A stretch of DNA of 64,000 nt, from contig NZ_VFPG01000001.1 of the NCBI RefSeq assembly GCF_006716565.1, positions 3,968,001-4,032,000 on the forward strand, given 5' to 3'. Shown here in pieces: positions 42,553 through 53,304 of this stretch. The position numbers were made by a program, and so were the translations under genes. Position 1 is the stretch's first letter, and every line of letters starts with the position of its first letter. Below the pieces are notes generated by a model, which did not search any database, was not told the DNA's origin, and was given only the letters and a program-made list of their open reading frames with translations. The stretch is from Nocardia bhagyanarayanae (GTDB lineage Bacteria; Actinomycetota; Actinomycetes; Mycobacteriales; Mycobacteriaceae).

Positions 42553-43107
42553 TTACTGCCGGGTGCGTTCGAGGCCACGGGCGTCCGGCTCGCGACCACG
42601 CGCCGCGACGGAGCGGTTCTCCTCGGTGCGGGCCCGGACCGCTTCCTCCGGCGGCTGTCCCTGCCCTACCTCGATGAGCATGCGGACCGCCGCCAATTCC
42701 GGTGCGACGCCTATGCGCGAGAGATGCGCCGCGATCGCCATGCGCCGCTCGGCCGAATCGTACCGAACGACCGGTTGTTTCGCGGCGGACGCGGTGGCCG
42801 CCATGCGCGTGGCTTCGGCCTGCGCGGAGAACCGATCCTTCTCCAGTGAAATGCCTTTGGCCGGTGCCGCTTTCTCCACCATGCGCGCGAGCTCGAGGTT
42901 GCGCGGGTCCTTGGCCTTGGCGTCGCGAGCCTCCCGAATCTGGAGTTCGCGAGCCTCTTTCATGCGGGCCTCGGTGATCTTGGCGCGCGCCTCGGCTTCC
43001 TTCTGACCACGCTCACGGGTGCGCAGTGCGACCAGGGTCGCCAGCTGCAACATACTCTTCATCATGGCCGCGGTTTCCCGGCCGATGTCGTCCAGTTCCT
43101 CGGACAT
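42553..43107 (-). CDS. Charged coiled-coil protein, unknown function
   Basis: 184 residues. After SEELDDIGRETAAMMKSMLQ the protein is a long Lys/Glu/Arg/Ala helix (about 30-90), then a helical part with RMAIAAHLSRIGVAPELAAVRML and an acidic/Arg tail. No signal peptide or membrane segment. It is convergent to the secretion operon and separated by a shared terminator, but may belong to the same locus. Not recognised as a family. Confidence 0.65.
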   Translation of the reverse strand: MSEELDDIGRETAAMMKSMLQLATLVALRTRERGQKEAEARAKITEARMKEARELQIREARDAKAKDPRNLELARMVEKAAPAKGISLEKDRFSAQAEATRMAATASAAKQPVVRYDSAERRMAIAAHLSRIGVAPELAAVRMLIEVGQGQPPEEAVRARTEENRSVAARGREPDARGLERTRQ

Positions 43108-43431
43108 GGCTGCTCCCCGATGCTGCAGTGATCACTATGGATGATTGTGGTGCTTCGTCACGGACACCGCCACGCGGAACTGTAGCCCGTCGGCGGATGC
43201 CCCGCCTGCAAACGTGGACACCAGGAGAACTCGTGTCGTCGGCATCCCTTGTGGCTGGGGATCGCCCATTTTAGGGATGGCTACGCTACGCGAACTCCTT
43301 GTTTCGAGATTACCCGAGAAACGCGTGGCACAACCGTACGGACGTGCCGGTAACAGCATATATCGCACAATTCCGACTCGCGCAGCGAAGCGCCGGAGTA
43401 GTTCCGGCACAAGTCCTGTGCCGCCGGATAA

Positions 43432-43450
43432 TTAGGCTCGCCTACCCTGA
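43432..43450. promoter_or_regulatory. Possible IdeR/DtxR iron box
   Basis: The 19 bases TTAGGCTCGCCTACCCTGA match the mycobacterial iron-box consensus (TTAGGTTAGSCTAACCTAA) at 15 of 19 positions. No clear target gene starts next to it: the nearest sure start on the minus strand (43107) is about 325 bp away. It may be a chance match. Confidence 0.35.
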
Positions 43451-43470
43451 GTTGCCGTAGCGCACAAGGT

Positions 43471-43505
43471 TCGGGCCCGGTCGCCGATCACGGCGCCGGG
43501 CCCGA
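43471..43505 (-). terminator. Hairpin downstream of ppiB
   Basis: A 10-bp perfect inverted repeat (43471-43480 with 43496-43505) with a 15-base loop lies 17 bp beyond the ppiB stop on the minus strand. Confidence 0.7.
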
Positions 43506-43521
43506 CGAAGTTGCCGGTGAT

Positions 43522-44391
<870 letters not shown>

Positions 44392-44530
44392 TACCACGTT
44401 CCTCCCGTGTCGGCTTGCTTCCGAGGTAAGAGTGTGCCATCTCTTCCTGAGACCGCTCGGAAGTTCCTCGGACGGGTCGGAGGCAAACCGGTTGGACTTG
44501 ACGGGCGGTGGTGGTGGAAACTGGACCATC

Positions 44531-45811
44531 GTGACCAAGACCAGCAGCTTCTCCGCCCCGCGGGGGGTACCGGACTACGTGCCTCCCGGCTCCGCCGAGT
44601 TCGTCGCCGTGCGCGACGGCCTCGTGCACGCGGCCCGACTGGCCGGGTACGGGCACATCGAGCTGCCGGTGTTCGAGCAGACCGCGCTGTTCGCGCGGGG
44701 CGTCGGCGAGTCCACCGACGTGGTCAGCAAGGAGATGTGGACCTTCGCCGACCGCAAGGGCGAGAGCTTCACGCTGCGCCCGGAGGGCACCGCGGGCGTG
44801 ATGCGCGCCGTGATCGAGCACGGCCTGGACAAGAGCGGTCAGCTGCCGCTCAAGCTGTGCTACGCGGGTCCGTTCTTCCGCTACGAACGCCCACAGGCCG
44901 GCCGCTACCGGCAGTTGCAGCAGGTCGGCGTCGAGGCGATCGGCGTGGACGATCCGGCGCTGGACGCCGAGGTCATCGCGATCGCCGACGCGGGCTACCG
45001 CAGTCTCGGTCTGGACGGGTTCCGGCTGGAGATCACCTCGCTCGGCGACGAGACCTGCCGTCCGCAGTATCGCGAGCTGTTGCAGGACTTCCTGTTCGGC
45101 CTGCCGCTGGACGAGGAGACCAAGCGCAGGGCGCAGATCAACCCGCTGCGCGTGCTCGACGAGAAGCGTCCCGAGGTCCGCGAGCTCACCGCCGACGCCC
45201 CGCTGATGATCGATCACCTCTCCGAGAGCGCCAAGACGCACTTCGAGCAGGTGCTCGGCCACCTCGACGCGCTCGGCGTGCCGTACGTGCTGAACCCGCG
45301 GATGGTGCGCGGCCTGGACTACTACACCAAGACCACGTTCGAGTTCGTGCACGACCAGCTGGGCGCGCAGTCCGGCATCGGCGGCGGCGGCCGCTACGAC
45401 GGGCTGATGGAAGAGCTCGGCGGCCAGCCGCTGTCGGGGATCGGCTTCGGTCTCGGCGTCGACCGCACCGTGCTCGCGCTGCGAGCCGAGGGCAAGTCGG
45501 CGGCCGTTCCGTCGCGCTGCGAGGTGTTCGGCGTGCCGCTGGGCGACGCGGCCAAGCAGCGCCTCGTGGTGCTCGCGGCGCAGCTGCGCGGCGCGGGCAT
45601 CCGCGTCGACCTCGCCTACGGCGGGCGCGGCGTGAAGGGCGCGATGAAGGCGGCCGACCGCTCCGGCGCGAAGTTCACCGTGGTGCTCGGCGACCGCGAC
45701 CTGGCCGAGAACAGCATCGCCGTGAAGGACATGGCGACCGGCGACCAGCGGCACGTGCCGCTCAGCGAGGTCGTCGGCATCCTGCGCGAGGCGCTGATCG
45801 CGGGGCACTGA
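44531..45811 (+). CDS. hisS: Histidyl-tRNA synthetase
   Basis: 426 residues from the GTG at 44531. Class II synthetase motifs: motif 2 [19 protein letters not shown], the HisA segment ([14 protein letters not shown]), motif 3 region ([15 protein letters not shown]), and a C-terminal anticodon-binding domain ([14 protein letters not shown]). Length is normal. It charges tRNA-His. The metal-free glyoxalase-type gene that lies between ppiB and hisS in M. tuberculosis is absent here. Confidence 0.97.
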   Translation: MTKTSSFSAPRGVPDYVPPGSAEFVAVRDGLVHAARLAGYGHIELPVFEQTALFARGVGESTDVVSKEMWTFADRKGESFTLRPEGTAGVMRAVIEHGLDKSGQLPLKLCYAGPFFRYERPQAGRYRQLQQVGVEAIGVDDPALDAEVIAIADAGYRSLGLDGFRLEITSLGDETCRPQYRELLQDFLFGLPLDEETKRRAQINPLRVLDEKRPEVRELTADAPLMIDHLSESAKTHFEQVLGHLDALGVPYVLNPRMVRGLDYYTKTTFEFVHDQLGAQSGIGGGGRYDGLMEELGGQPLSGIGFGLGVDRTVLALRAEGKSAAVPSRCEVFGVPLGDAAKQRLVVLAAQLRGAGIRVDLAYGGRGVKGAMKAADRSGAKFTVVLGDRDLAENSIAVKDMATGDQRHVPLSEVVGILREALIAGH

Positions 45812-45937
45812 CCCGGCGCGGCGGGCGGGGCGCGAGGACGAAAGTCCCGTGCGCCGCCCAACGCCGCACCCCTCGGATTCGCGCGCGGTACCGTGTCTGC
45901 GCACCGCCGGTGCGGTGACCTTGCGGAGAGGTGGAGA

Positions 45938-46585
45938 GTGGACGCGAATCCTGGTCAGCCGGAATCGGTTACGCCGGTCGGACTCGATCTCGTCGCCCCC
46001 GAGATGTACGAGCCGATGCTGCGCAGGCTGGCGCTGGCGGCGGCCGGCGTCGGGATCGGCGCGGCGCTGCTCGCGGCGACCGTGGTCGAGTGGCCGATCG
46101 CGGTCGCCATCGGTCTGGTCGTCGGCCTGCCCACCGTGGGCTACGCCTTGGCGCTGCGGCGCCGCCGGATGTGGGTGACGGGTACCACCATCCACGCCCG
46201 CCGGGTGTTCGGCGAACGGCGGGTCGAGGTCGCGGCGGCCACCGGCGTCGAGCTCCTGGTCTTTCCCGCGCGGCTGAGCCGCATCGTGCTGCGCGTCACC
46301 GCGGGCCCGGACGTCCAGCTCGTCCCGCTCGCCATGTACACCGACGCGGGCAGCGGACGGGAGCTGCACCTGCTCGGGCTGCGCAAGCTCGCCGATGCCC
46401 TCGCGGCCAGCCACCTGGCCGCGGCGGTCGCGGTCTCGGCGCTGCTCGTGCACCAGTTGCGCGCCGAAGCGCGCGACGCCCGCCTGGAGGAACGCCCCCT
46501 GTATCGGGCCGTGCAATTGGCCCGCGCGAAGGACTACGTGTCGCCCGTGGTGCTGACCGACCGGGAGGTCGCCGAACTCGGCTGA
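45938..46585 (+). CDS. Two-helix membrane protein with PH-like domain, unknown function
   Basis: 215 residues from the GTG at 45938 (GAGAGGTGGAGA upstream). Two hydrophobic helices (about 26-60) are followed by a beta-rich part with MWVTGTTIHARRVFGERRVEV and LLVFPARLSRIVLRVTAGPDVQLVPL. The pattern is that of small actinobacterial proteins with a bacterial PH-like domain behind a membrane hairpin. Function unknown. It stands between hisS and mdh in the same direction but with its own ribosome-binding site and gaps of about 126 bp each side. Confidence 0.72.
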   Translation: MDANPGQPESVTPVGLDLVAPEMYEPMLRRLALAAAGVGIGAALLAATVVEWPIAVAIGLVVGLPTVGYALALRRRRMWVTGTTIHARRVFGERRVEVAAATGVELLVFPARLSRIVLRVTAGPDVQLVPLAMYTDAGSGRELHLLGLRKLADALAASHLAAAVAVSALLVHQLRAEARDARLEERPLYRAVQLARAKDYVSPVVLTDREVAELG

Positions 46586-46713
46586 TCCCGGCCGCATATG
46601 CCCCACGAAAACGCCCCCTTCTACGGCGTGAGGCGTTGCTCACGGGCGGGTTTCGGCGGACGTGAGGCCGAGTACGGTTGGGCCTGAGTATCCGTCCAAC
46701 GCAAGGAGTTCGT

Positions 46714-47721
46714 GTGAGCACCGCCGCTCGGAACACGCCCGTGACCGTTGCCGTGACCGGTGGAGCCGGGCAGATCGCCTACGGCCTGCTGTTCCGTATC
46801 GCCTCCGGCGCGATGCTCGGACCGGATACGCCCGTGCGGCTGCGGCTACTCGAGATCCCGGCCGCGGTCGCCTCCCTGGAGGGCGTGGCGATGGAGCTCG
46901 AGGACGGCGCGTTCCCGCTGCTGGACTCCATCGACATCAGCGACGACCCGTGGGTCGGTTTCGCGGGCGCCAACGTCGCGCTGCTGGTCGGCGCGCGCCC
47001 GCGCACGGCGGGCATGGAGCGTTCCGATCTGCTCGCCGCCAACGGCCCGATCTTCACCGAGCAGGGCCAAGCCATCAACGCCAGCGCCGCCGACGACGTG
47101 AAGGTGCTCGTGGTCGGCAATCCGGCCAACACCAACGCGTTCATCGCCATGAGCAACGCCCCGGACGTGCCCGCCGAGCGTTTCAGCGCGATGACCCGTC
47201 TCGACCACAACCGCGCCATCGCCCAGCTGGCCAAGAAGACCGGCGCGCCCGCCGCCGACATCGCCCGCGTGACGATCTGGGGCAACCACTCCGCCACCCA
47301 GTACCCCGACGTCGGCCACGCCACCATCGCGGGCCGTCCCGCCCTCGAACTGGTAGACGAAGCCTGGCTGCGCGACGACTTCGTTCCCACCGTGCAGCAG
47401 CGCGGCACCGCCATCATCCAGGCCCGCGGCGCGTCCTCGGCCGCCAGCGCGGCCAGCGCCGCCATCGACCACATCCACGACTGGGTCCTCGGCACCCCAG
47501 AAGGCGACTGGACCTCCATGGCCGTCCCGTCCGACGGTTCCTACGGCGTCCCCGAGGGGCTCATCAGCTCGTTCCCGGTCACCTGCGCCGATGGCGGCTA
47601 CACCATCGTCCCCGACCTCTCGCTCGACGACTTCTCTCGTGCCCGCCTGACCGCCACGGTCGCCGAACTGGAACAGGAACGCGACGCCGTCGTCGACCTC
47701 GGCTTCGCCAAGCGCGGCTGA
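46714..47721 (+). CDS. mdh: Malate dehydrogenase
   Basis: 335 residues from the GTG at 46714 (AAGGAG 5 bp upstream). NAD-binding start [18 protein letters not shown], substrate segment [31 protein letters not shown], the catalytic Asp/Arg region MTRLDHNRA and the catalytic His in [12 protein letters not shown]. This is the MDH type shared by mycobacteria and many proteobacteria (~330 residues). It catalyses the NAD-dependent malate to oxaloacetate step of the TCA cycle. Confidence 0.97.
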   Translation: MSTAARNTPVTVAVTGGAGQIAYGLLFRIASGAMLGPDTPVRLRLLEIPAAVASLEGVAMELEDGAFPLLDSIDISDDPWVGFAGANVALLVGARPRTAGMERSDLLAANGPIFTEQGQAINASAADDVKVLVVGNPANTNAFIAMSNAPDVPAERFSAMTRLDHNRAIAQLAKKTGAPAADIARVTIWGNHSATQYPDVGHATIAGRPALELVDEAWLRDDFVPTVQQRGTAIIQARGASSAASAASAAIDHIHDWVLGTPEGDWTSMAVPSDGSYGVPEGLISSFPVTCADGGYTIVPDLSLDDFSRARLTATVAELEQERDAVVDLGFAKRG

Positions 47722-47749
47722 GCGGGTCGACTACAGGGGCTCGCTGACT

Positions 47750-47778
47750 CGCCTCGCGGTATGTACCTCTGCGAGGCG
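47750..47778. terminator. Hairpin between mdh and the FIST gene
   Basis: An 8-bp inverted repeat (47750-47757 with 47771-47778, 13-base loop) lies in the 110 bp between these two convergent genes. It is a likely shared terminator, though without a T run. Confidence 0.5.
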
Positions 47779-47831
47779 CGTCGCGAGGCCAGCCGATGTC
47801 CAGGTCGTCGGTAGCCGCTGCGGGGAGACGC

Positions 47832-48983
47832 TCACTCGCCGAACAGCGCCATCGATGCGGTGAACCCGTGCAACGCGTTGCGACCCGCGACCGGGCCGAT
47901 CTCGCCCGCGGCGAAGAAGCCCGCGAGCGGAATGTCGCCGAGCACGTCCTCGATGGCGGTGGCGTCGTGATCCGCGACCCCGAACATTCGCCTGCCGCGT
48001 CCGTTGCAGGTGAACAGCAGGGCGCCGGCGGGGCGGCCGGGGAGCGCCGCGCGGGCCTGCACGAGTGCGGCGCGCAAGTCCCGGTCGGCGACGACCGCAT
48101 CGCGGACCTGGAATTGCACGGTGGTGCCGATCTCGACTTCCTCGCCGATTTCGATCGCGCCGCTCGCCGGGTCCGCGCCGAGCAGCCCGCGAATCAGGAA
48201 ATCGCCCTGCCCCGGGATGGCCAAATGCTCGTCGACCACGATGCCGATCTGCACGCCACGCGCCACCAGTTCCTGCTGATCGGGCGGCAGCGCGTCGACG
48301 ATCTCGCGCAACCGCCAGATCGGCGATCGGCCGCCGAGTTCGTTGATCACCGCGCCCTGCGCATCGGTGACGATGTACGGCTGTCCGATCGGGCGGCAGC
48401 CCTGCGACACGACCGGCACACCGGACAGTCCGGGAAGCCGCACGCCGACCGCGCCCGAGGACACCACCTCGTGGTCGCGGAACAGCCTGCTCCCGCCCGG
48501 ACGCGGGCCGCCGCTCACCAGCCCGCCCATCACGATGGTGCCGGGCATATCGGCGTTCATGTGCTCGAGCAGCGCTTCGGCCGGGAAGGTGAAGGGGTCG
48601 GGCAGCAACAGGTGGAAATCGTGCGCGGCGCGGTCGAAGCGGTAGCCGGCGAGCAGCCCGCCCGAGGCCGTGGGGACGAAGTCCAGTTCGAACGTCTCGG
48701 CGGCCGCACCGGCCGCCAGCCACACCGCCACCGCGGGTTCGTCCTCGAGCTCGCGCCGCCCGGCCACGACCGCGTGCGCCACGCATCCGACGAGCGCGGG
48801 TACGCGGACCGCGTGATGGACGCCGTCGAGCACGGCAGCAGCCGCGTCTATGTGTGCTCGCGATGCGAGGAGCACAGCGAGGGAGGGCGACGCACCCGCG
48901 AGCCGGTCGCGCGCACGCATGGCCGCCTCCGCGCCGGCGTCCTTGGCGTCGGGCGCGGTGGAGAGTCCGACCGCGATCCGCAC
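47832..48983 (-). CDS. FIST-domain sensory protein
   Basis: 383 residues from the GTG at 48983 (a longer form from the ATG at 49031 is possible; the family usually begins close to 'RIAVGLST'). FIST N ([48 protein letters not shown]) is followed by FIST C ([31 protein letters not shown]). FIST domains bind small ligands such as amino acids and are usually part of signalling proteins; here the protein stands alone and cytoplasmic. Role unknown. Confidence 0.87.
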   Translation of the reverse strand: MRIAVGLSTAPDAKDAGAEAAMRARDRLAGASPSLAVLLASRAHIDAAAAVLDGVHHAVRVPALVGCVAHAVVAGRRELEDEPAVAVWLAAGAAAETFELDFVPTASGGLLAGYRFDRAAHDFHLLLPDPFTFPAEALLEHMNADMPGTIVMGGLVSGGPRPGGSRLFRDHEVVSSGAVGVRLPGLSGVPVVSQGCRPIGQPYIVTDAQGAVINELGGRSPIWRLREIVDALPPDQQELVARGVQIGIVVDEHLAIPGQGDFLIRGLLGADPASGAIEIGEEVEIGTTVQFQVRDAVVADRDLRAALVQARAALPGRPAGALLFTCNGRGRRMFGVADHDATAIEDVLGDIPLAGFFAAGEIGPVAGRNALHGFTASMALFGE

Positions 48984-49084
48984 AAATCCATCGTAGGGCG
49001 CGGCGGTCGCGGGGACACCTGGCACGGCCATCGCACGCTTCGCAGGCGTCAGCCGATGCGAAGCGTGGGGAGGCGCCGCGAGGG

Positions 49085-50164
49085 TCAGGCGACGGTCCAG
49101 GTTTCGGGACCGGTGAGCAGGGTTTGCAGCGAGTCGGGGGTGAGGGGGTTGCGGTCGGCGGCGGCGGTGTTCTGCGCGCGCACGGCGTCGTCGTAGGTGG
49201 GGCGGGTGACGCTGCGGAAGATGCCGGTGACCACGTGACCCAGGTCCTGATCGGACAGGCGGGAGAGGGCGTAGGCGTATTCCGGGTCGTCGGTGTAGGC
49301 GTCGTGCACGACGATGTCGGCCTCGTCGACGTCCGCCGTGCGAGCCACGCGCAGACCGAAACCGCTTCGCACGACGGCGAATTCGCCCTCCGCGCCGAAG
49401 CGCAGCGGTTGTCCGTGGTGCAGCGGGATCAGTCGCGATTCGGCGTCGCCGCGGCGCAGGACGTCGAAGGAGCCGTCGTTGAAGATGGGGCAGTCCTGCA
49501 GGATCTCGACGAAGGACGTGCCGCGGTGTTCGGCGGCGGCGCGCAGCACCTCGGTGAGGCCTGCGCGGTCGGAGTCGATGGCGCGGGCGGCGAAGGTGGC
49601 CTCGGCTCCCAGCGCGAGCGAGAGGGTGTTGAAGGGGTGGTCGACCGAGCCCATCGGCGTGGACTTGGTGATCTTGCCCTGCTCCGAGGTCGGCGAGTAC
49701 TGGCCCTTGGTCAGGCCGTAGATGCGGTTGTTGAACAGCAGGATCGTCATGTTCACGTTGCGGCGCAAGGCGTGGATCAGGTGGTTGCCGCCGATGGACA
49801 GCGCGTCACCGTCGCCGGTGACGACCCAGACCGAGAGATCCGGGCGCGTCACGGCAAGGCCGGTGGCGATGGCGGGCGCGCGGCCGTGGATGGAGTGGAT
49901 GCCGTAGGCCTCGAGGTAGTACGGGAAGCGGCTCGAGCAGCCGATCCCCGACACGAACATCAAGTTCTCCCTGCGCAATCCGAGCTCGGCGAGGAACCCG
50001 CGCACGGTCGCCAGGATGACGTAGTCGCCGCACCCGGGGCACCAGCGCACCTCCTGGTCGGAGGTGAAGTCCTTGACCTTCTGAGGGCCGTCCGCGCCGG
50101 GCACTCCGGAGACTCCGGAGAGACCGAGATCGGTTCCGATGAGCGAGGTTTCGACGATGGTCAT
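49085..50164 (-). CDS. korB: 2-oxoglutarate:ferredoxin oxidoreductase, beta subunit
   Basis: 359 residues. The Fe-S and TPP features are visible: [11 protein letters not shown] near residue 42, [12 protein letters not shown], and the TPP motif [19 protein letters not shown], followed by [19 protein letters not shown]. It pairs with KorA, whose stop overlaps its ATG (50162-50166). The complex decarboxylates 2-oxoglutarate to succinyl-CoA with ferredoxin as acceptor, as the CoA-dependent alternative to the dehydrogenase in mycobacteria. Confidence 0.95.
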   Translation of the reverse strand: MTIVETSLIGTDLGLSGVSGVPGADGPQKVKDFTSDQEVRWCPGCGDYVILATVRGFLAELGLRRENLMFVSGIGCSSRFPYYLEAYGIHSIHGRAPAIATGLAVTRPDLSVWVVTGDGDALSIGGNHLIHALRRNVNMTILLFNNRIYGLTKGQYSPTSEQGKITKSTPMGSVDHPFNTLSLALGAEATFAARAIDSDRAGLTEVLRAAAEHRGTSFVEILQDCPIFNDGSFDVLRRGDAESRLIPLHHGQPLRFGAEGEFAVVRSGFGLRVARTADVDEADIVVHDAYTDDPEYAYALSRLSDQDLGHVVTGIFRSVTRPTYDDAVRAQNTAAADRNPLTPDSLQTLLTGPETWTVA

Positions 50165-52125
50165 CAGTTGCCCCCGATCCGCTCGGCGGTGGCCGCGCGC
50201 CGTGTGTCCTGTGTCCGATAGGTGGCCCGCGCGCGGGCGGCGAACGCCTTGTCCTGTTCCATGTCCTCGAGGGAGCCGTCCAGCGCTGCGTCGATGACGC
50301 CGACGAGTTCCTGCGCCGAGAAGGCGGTGCCCGCGATCTTCGTCCACGGTCGCACGTCCACCAGGTACTTGGCGCGCAGCAGCATGGCCAGCTGGCCGCC
50401 GTTCATCTCCGGCGCGACCACCGTCCGATAGCGGCGCAGCACCGCACCGAGGTTGGGCGGCAAGGGATTCAGATGCCGCAGGTGCGCCTGGGCGACCGGT
50501 ACGCCGCGGCGGCGGGCGCGGCGGCAGGCCTCGCCGATCGGGCCGTAGGAACTGCCCCAGCCGATCAGCAGCAGTTCGGCGCGCCCGTCGGGGTCGTCGA
50601 CCTCCAGTCGGGGGACGGCGATGCCGTCGATCTTGGCCTGCCGCAGCCGGACCATCAGCTCGTGATTGGCCGGATCGTAGGAGATGTTGCCGCTGCCGTC
50701 GGCCTTCTCCAGTCCGCCGATGCGATGCGCGCGGCCCTTTGTGCCGGGCACGGCCAACGGGCGGGCCAGGGTTTCCGGATCGCGCGCGTAAGGCTGGAAT
50801 CCGGCCTCGTCGTCGGCGTCCGGTTCGAAGCCGGGATCGATGGGCGCCAGCTCCGCGACGTTCGGAATCGCCCACGGCTCCGAGCCGTTGGCGATGGCGC
50901 CGTCGGAGAGCAGCAGCACCGGCGTGCGATAGGTGAGCGCGATCCTGGCCGCTTCCACGGCGGTGGCGAAGCAGTCGGCGGGGGAGCGCGGCGCGAGCAC
51001 CGCCACCGGGGACTCGCCGTTGCGGCCGTGCAGCGCCTGCAACAGGTCCGCCTGCTCGGTCTTGGTGGGCAGACCGGTGGAGGGTCCGCCGCGCTGCACG
51101 TCGACGATCACCAGCGGCAGCTCGGTCATCACCGCCAAACCGATCGTCTCGCTCTTCAACGCGAGACCGGGCCCGGAGGTGCTGGTGACACCGAGCGCGC
51201 CGCCGAGCGCGGCCCCGAGGGCCGCGCCGATGCCCGCGATCTCGTCCTCGGCCTGGAAGGTGGTAACGCCGAAGTGCTTGTGCTTGCTCAGCTCGTGCAG
51301 GATGTCGGAGGCCGGCGTGATCGGATAGGTGCCGAGGAAGACCGGCAGCCCGGCCAGCTGTCCCGCCGTGACCAGCCCGTAGGCCAGCGCGGTGTTGCCG
51401 GTGATCTGGCGGTAGGTGCCCGGCGCGAGTGTGGCGGGCGCGATCTCGTAGGTCGTGGCGAAGGCTTCGGTGGTCTCGCCGTAGTTCCAGCCCGCGCGGA
51501 AGGCGAGCACATTGGCCTCGGCGATGTCCGGCTTGCCGGCGAACTTCTCGCGCAGGAAGCGTTCGGTGCCGCCGATCGGCCTGCCGTACATCCAGGAGAG
51601 CAGGCCGAGCGCGAACATGTTCTTCGCGCGCTGGCCGTCCTTCTTGCCGACCTCGGCGGGTTCGGTGGCGGCGAGCGTCAGCGAGGTCATCGGCACTCGG
51701 TGCACCACGAAGTCGGTGAGCGAGCCGTCCTCGAGCGGGTCGGCGGCGTAGCCGACCTTGGCGAGGGCGCGCTTGGTGAACTCGTCGGTGTTGACGATAA
51801 CGGTGGCCCCGCGCGGCAGGTCCTCGAGATTCGCCTTGAGCGCCGCCGGATTCATCGCCACCAGCACGTCGGGCTGGTCGCCCGCGGTGAGGATGTCGTA
51901 GTCGGCGATCTGGATCTGGAAGGACGAGACGCCGGGTAGCGTGCCCTGCGGCGCGCGGATCTCGGCGGGAAAGTTCGGCTGGGTGGCCAGGTCGTTGCCG
52001 AACGCGGCCGCTTCGTGGGTGAAGCGGTCGCCGGTCAGCTGCATTCCGTCGCCGGAGTCCCCGGCGAACCGAATGACGACCTTTTCCAGTTTGGCTGTGC
52101 CGACATCGTTTTGGTGCGAAACCAT
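50164..52125 (-). CDS. korA: 2-oxoglutarate:ferredoxin oxidoreductase, gamma-alpha fusion subunit
   Basis: 653 residues. An N-terminal gamma domain (VVIRFAGDSGDGMQLTGDRF) is fused to the alpha pyrimidine-binding domain (FLGTYPITPASDILHELSK, FQAEDEIAGIGAALGAALG, TSTSGPGLALKSE). This is the usual actinobacterial KorA form. It is the first gene of the korAB unit, with the ATG at 52125. It forms the 2-oxoglutarate oxidation complex with the downstream beta subunit. Confidence 0.95.
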   Translation of the reverse strand: MVSHQNDVGTAKLEKVVIRFAGDSGDGMQLTGDRFTHEAAAFGNDLATQPNFPAEIRAPQGTLPGVSSFQIQIADYDILTAGDQPDVLVAMNPAALKANLEDLPRGATVIVNTDEFTKRALAKVGYAADPLEDGSLTDFVVHRVPMTSLTLAATEPAEVGKKDGQRAKNMFALGLLSWMYGRPIGGTERFLREKFAGKPDIAEANVLAFRAGWNYGETTEAFATTYEIAPATLAPGTYRQITGNTALAYGLVTAGQLAGLPVFLGTYPITPASDILHELSKHKHFGVTTFQAEDEIAGIGAALGAALGGALGVTSTSGPGLALKSETIGLAVMTELPLVIVDVQRGGPSTGLPTKTEQADLLQALHGRNGESPVAVLAPRSPADCFATAVEAARIALTYRTPVLLLSDGAIANGSEPWAIPNVAELAPIDPGFEPDADDEAGFQPYARDPETLARPLAVPGTKGRAHRIGGLEKADGSGNISYDPANHELMVRLRQAKIDGIAVPRLEVDDPDGRAELLLIGWGSSYGPIGEACRRARRRGVPVAQAHLRHLNPLPPNLGAVLRRYRTVVAPEMNGGQLAMLLRAKYLVDVRPWTKIAGTAFSAQELVGVIDAALDGSLEDMEQDKAFAARARATYRTQDTRRAATAERIGGN

Positions 52126-52250
52126 ATGCCTGCTTCACTTCCTCGTCGAGTGAGAGGTGCCATGGCCAACCTACTCCGCCGGAGGCGGGTATCGCCGCTG
52201 AAGCGCGGAGTCCGCCGCGGATTGATTTCCCGAGGTCGGGCGGGTCGCGG

Positions 52251-53273
52251 TCAGGCGAACAGCGCCAGCTGGGTGTCGGAGGCGCGCGGCGGGTCCGCGG
52301 CGGGCACTCTCGTGGCCATGGTGTCGCCGTCCCTGGTCAGACCGTGTCGCTCGAGCAGCGGCGTCACGCGCTCGCGGAGCCAGGCCGCGTACTCCGGCGT
52401 GACGTAGGCGCCGCGGCCGTACAGCTGTCGGTATTTGCGCAGCAAGGCTGGATGCGCCTCGGCCAGCCAGCCGAGGAACCAGCCGCGGGTGCTGCCGCGC
52501 AGATGCATCGGGAAGGCGACGGCCGAGGACGCGCCCGCCGCCGCGATCGCGCCGAACAGCTCGTCGAGATGCGCGCGACCGTCGGTGAGGTAGGGGATGA
52601 CCGGCGCCACCATCACGTGCACCGCGAAGCCCGCGTCGGTCAGCGCGCGGACCATGTCGAGCCTGGCGCGCGGCGACGGCGTCCCGGATTCCAGGCCGCG
52701 GTGCAGTTCCTGGTCGAGGATGGCGATGGAGACGGCCAGGCTCACCGGCACCTCGCGGGCGGCCAGCGTCAGCAGCGGGAGGTCCCTGCGCAGCAAGGTG
52801 CCCTTGGTGAGGATGGAGAACGGCGTGCCGGAATCGGTCAGCGCGCGAATGATGCCGGGCATCAACCGATATCGGCCCTCGGCGCGCTGGTACGGATCGG
52901 TGTTGGTGCCGAGCGCCACCGGGTCCCGGTGCCAGGATTTGCGGCCGAGCTCCTTGCGCAGCACCGCGGCGATGTTGGTCTTCACCACGATCTGCGCGTC
53001 GAAGTCCCGGCCCGCGTCGAGGTCCAGATATTCGTGGGTGGGGCGGGCGAAGCAGTAGCGGCAGGCGTGCGAGCACCCGCGCATCGGGTTGATCGTCCAC
53101 TGGAAGGGCAGATTCGAATTCTCGGGCATCTTGTTCAGCGCGCTCTTGCAGAGCACTTCGTGGAACGTGATGCCCTCGAATTCCGGTGTTTGTACGGTGC
53201 GAACGAACCCCGCCCGGCTCAGGCCGGGCAGTGCGCCGTCGTCGGCGTCCAGGGTCTGGTTCTGCCACCGCAC
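52251..53273 (-). CDS. Rv2578c-like radical SAM protein
   Basis: 340 residues from the GTG at 53273. The [4Fe-4S]-binding motif CSHACRYC is within INPMRGCSHACRYCFARPTH; later segments ILTKGTLLRRDLPLL and VMVAPVIPYLTD fit the family, which resembles spore photoproduct lyase-type radical SAM proteins. M. tuberculosis Rv2578c is found near hisS, in keeping with this window. The SOS-box-like site just upstream supports a DNA-damage-response role. The substrate is unknown. Confidence 0.88.
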   Translation of the reverse strand: MRWQNQTLDADDGALPGLSRAGFVRTVQTPEFEGITFHEVLCKSALNKMPENSNLPFQWTINPMRGCSHACRYCFARPTHEYLDLDAGRDFDAQIVVKTNIAAVLRKELGRKSWHRDPVALGTNTDPYQRAEGRYRLMPGIIRALTDSGTPFSILTKGTLLRRDLPLLTLAAREVPVSLAVSIAILDQELHRGLESGTPSPRARLDMVRALTDAGFAVHVMVAPVIPYLTDGRAHLDELFGAIAAAGASSAVAFPMHLRGSTRGWFLGWLAEAHPALLRKYRQLYGRGAYVTPEYAAWLRERVTPLLERHGLTRDGDTMATRVPAADPPRASDTQLALFA

Positions 53274-53281
53274 ACATTCAG

Positions 53282-53297
53282 TCGAACATGTGTTCTA
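53282..53297 (-). promoter_or_regulatory. LexA SOS box upstream of the radical SAM gene
   Basis: On the plus strand the site reads TCGAAC-ATGT-GTTCTA, matching the mycobacterial SOS box TCGAAC-N4-GTTCGA at 11 of 12 fixed positions. It ends 9 bp before the GTG of the minus-strand radical SAM gene, right where a repressor would block its promoter. Confidence 0.75.
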
Positions 53298-53304
53298 GGG
53301 CGTG

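Larger units (their letters stand above)
43108..43521. promoter_or_regulatory. 414-bp gene-free region between the T4SS-like locus and ppiB
   Basis: Lower GC than its surroundings. Short frames on both strands lack ribosome-binding sites and family features. It contains an iron-box-like site (43432-43450) and the hairpin after ppiB (43471-43505). It marks the right-hand junction of the inserted secretion genes with the conserved ppiB/hisS block. No direct repeat suggesting an attachment site was found by eye. Confidence 0.6.

Noticed and set aside
24749..43107. Complete integrative conjugative element
   Set aside because: No integrase, relaxase, tRNA attachment site or flanking direct repeats were found; only the secretion part is present.
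43135..43410. 91-codon minus-strand frame next to the iron-box-like site
   Set aside because: No ribosome-binding site, no family features and poor codon pattern; likely non-coding.
53282..53297. KstR operator
   Set aside because: The spacing between AAC and GTT is four bases, not two; it fits the SOS box instead.
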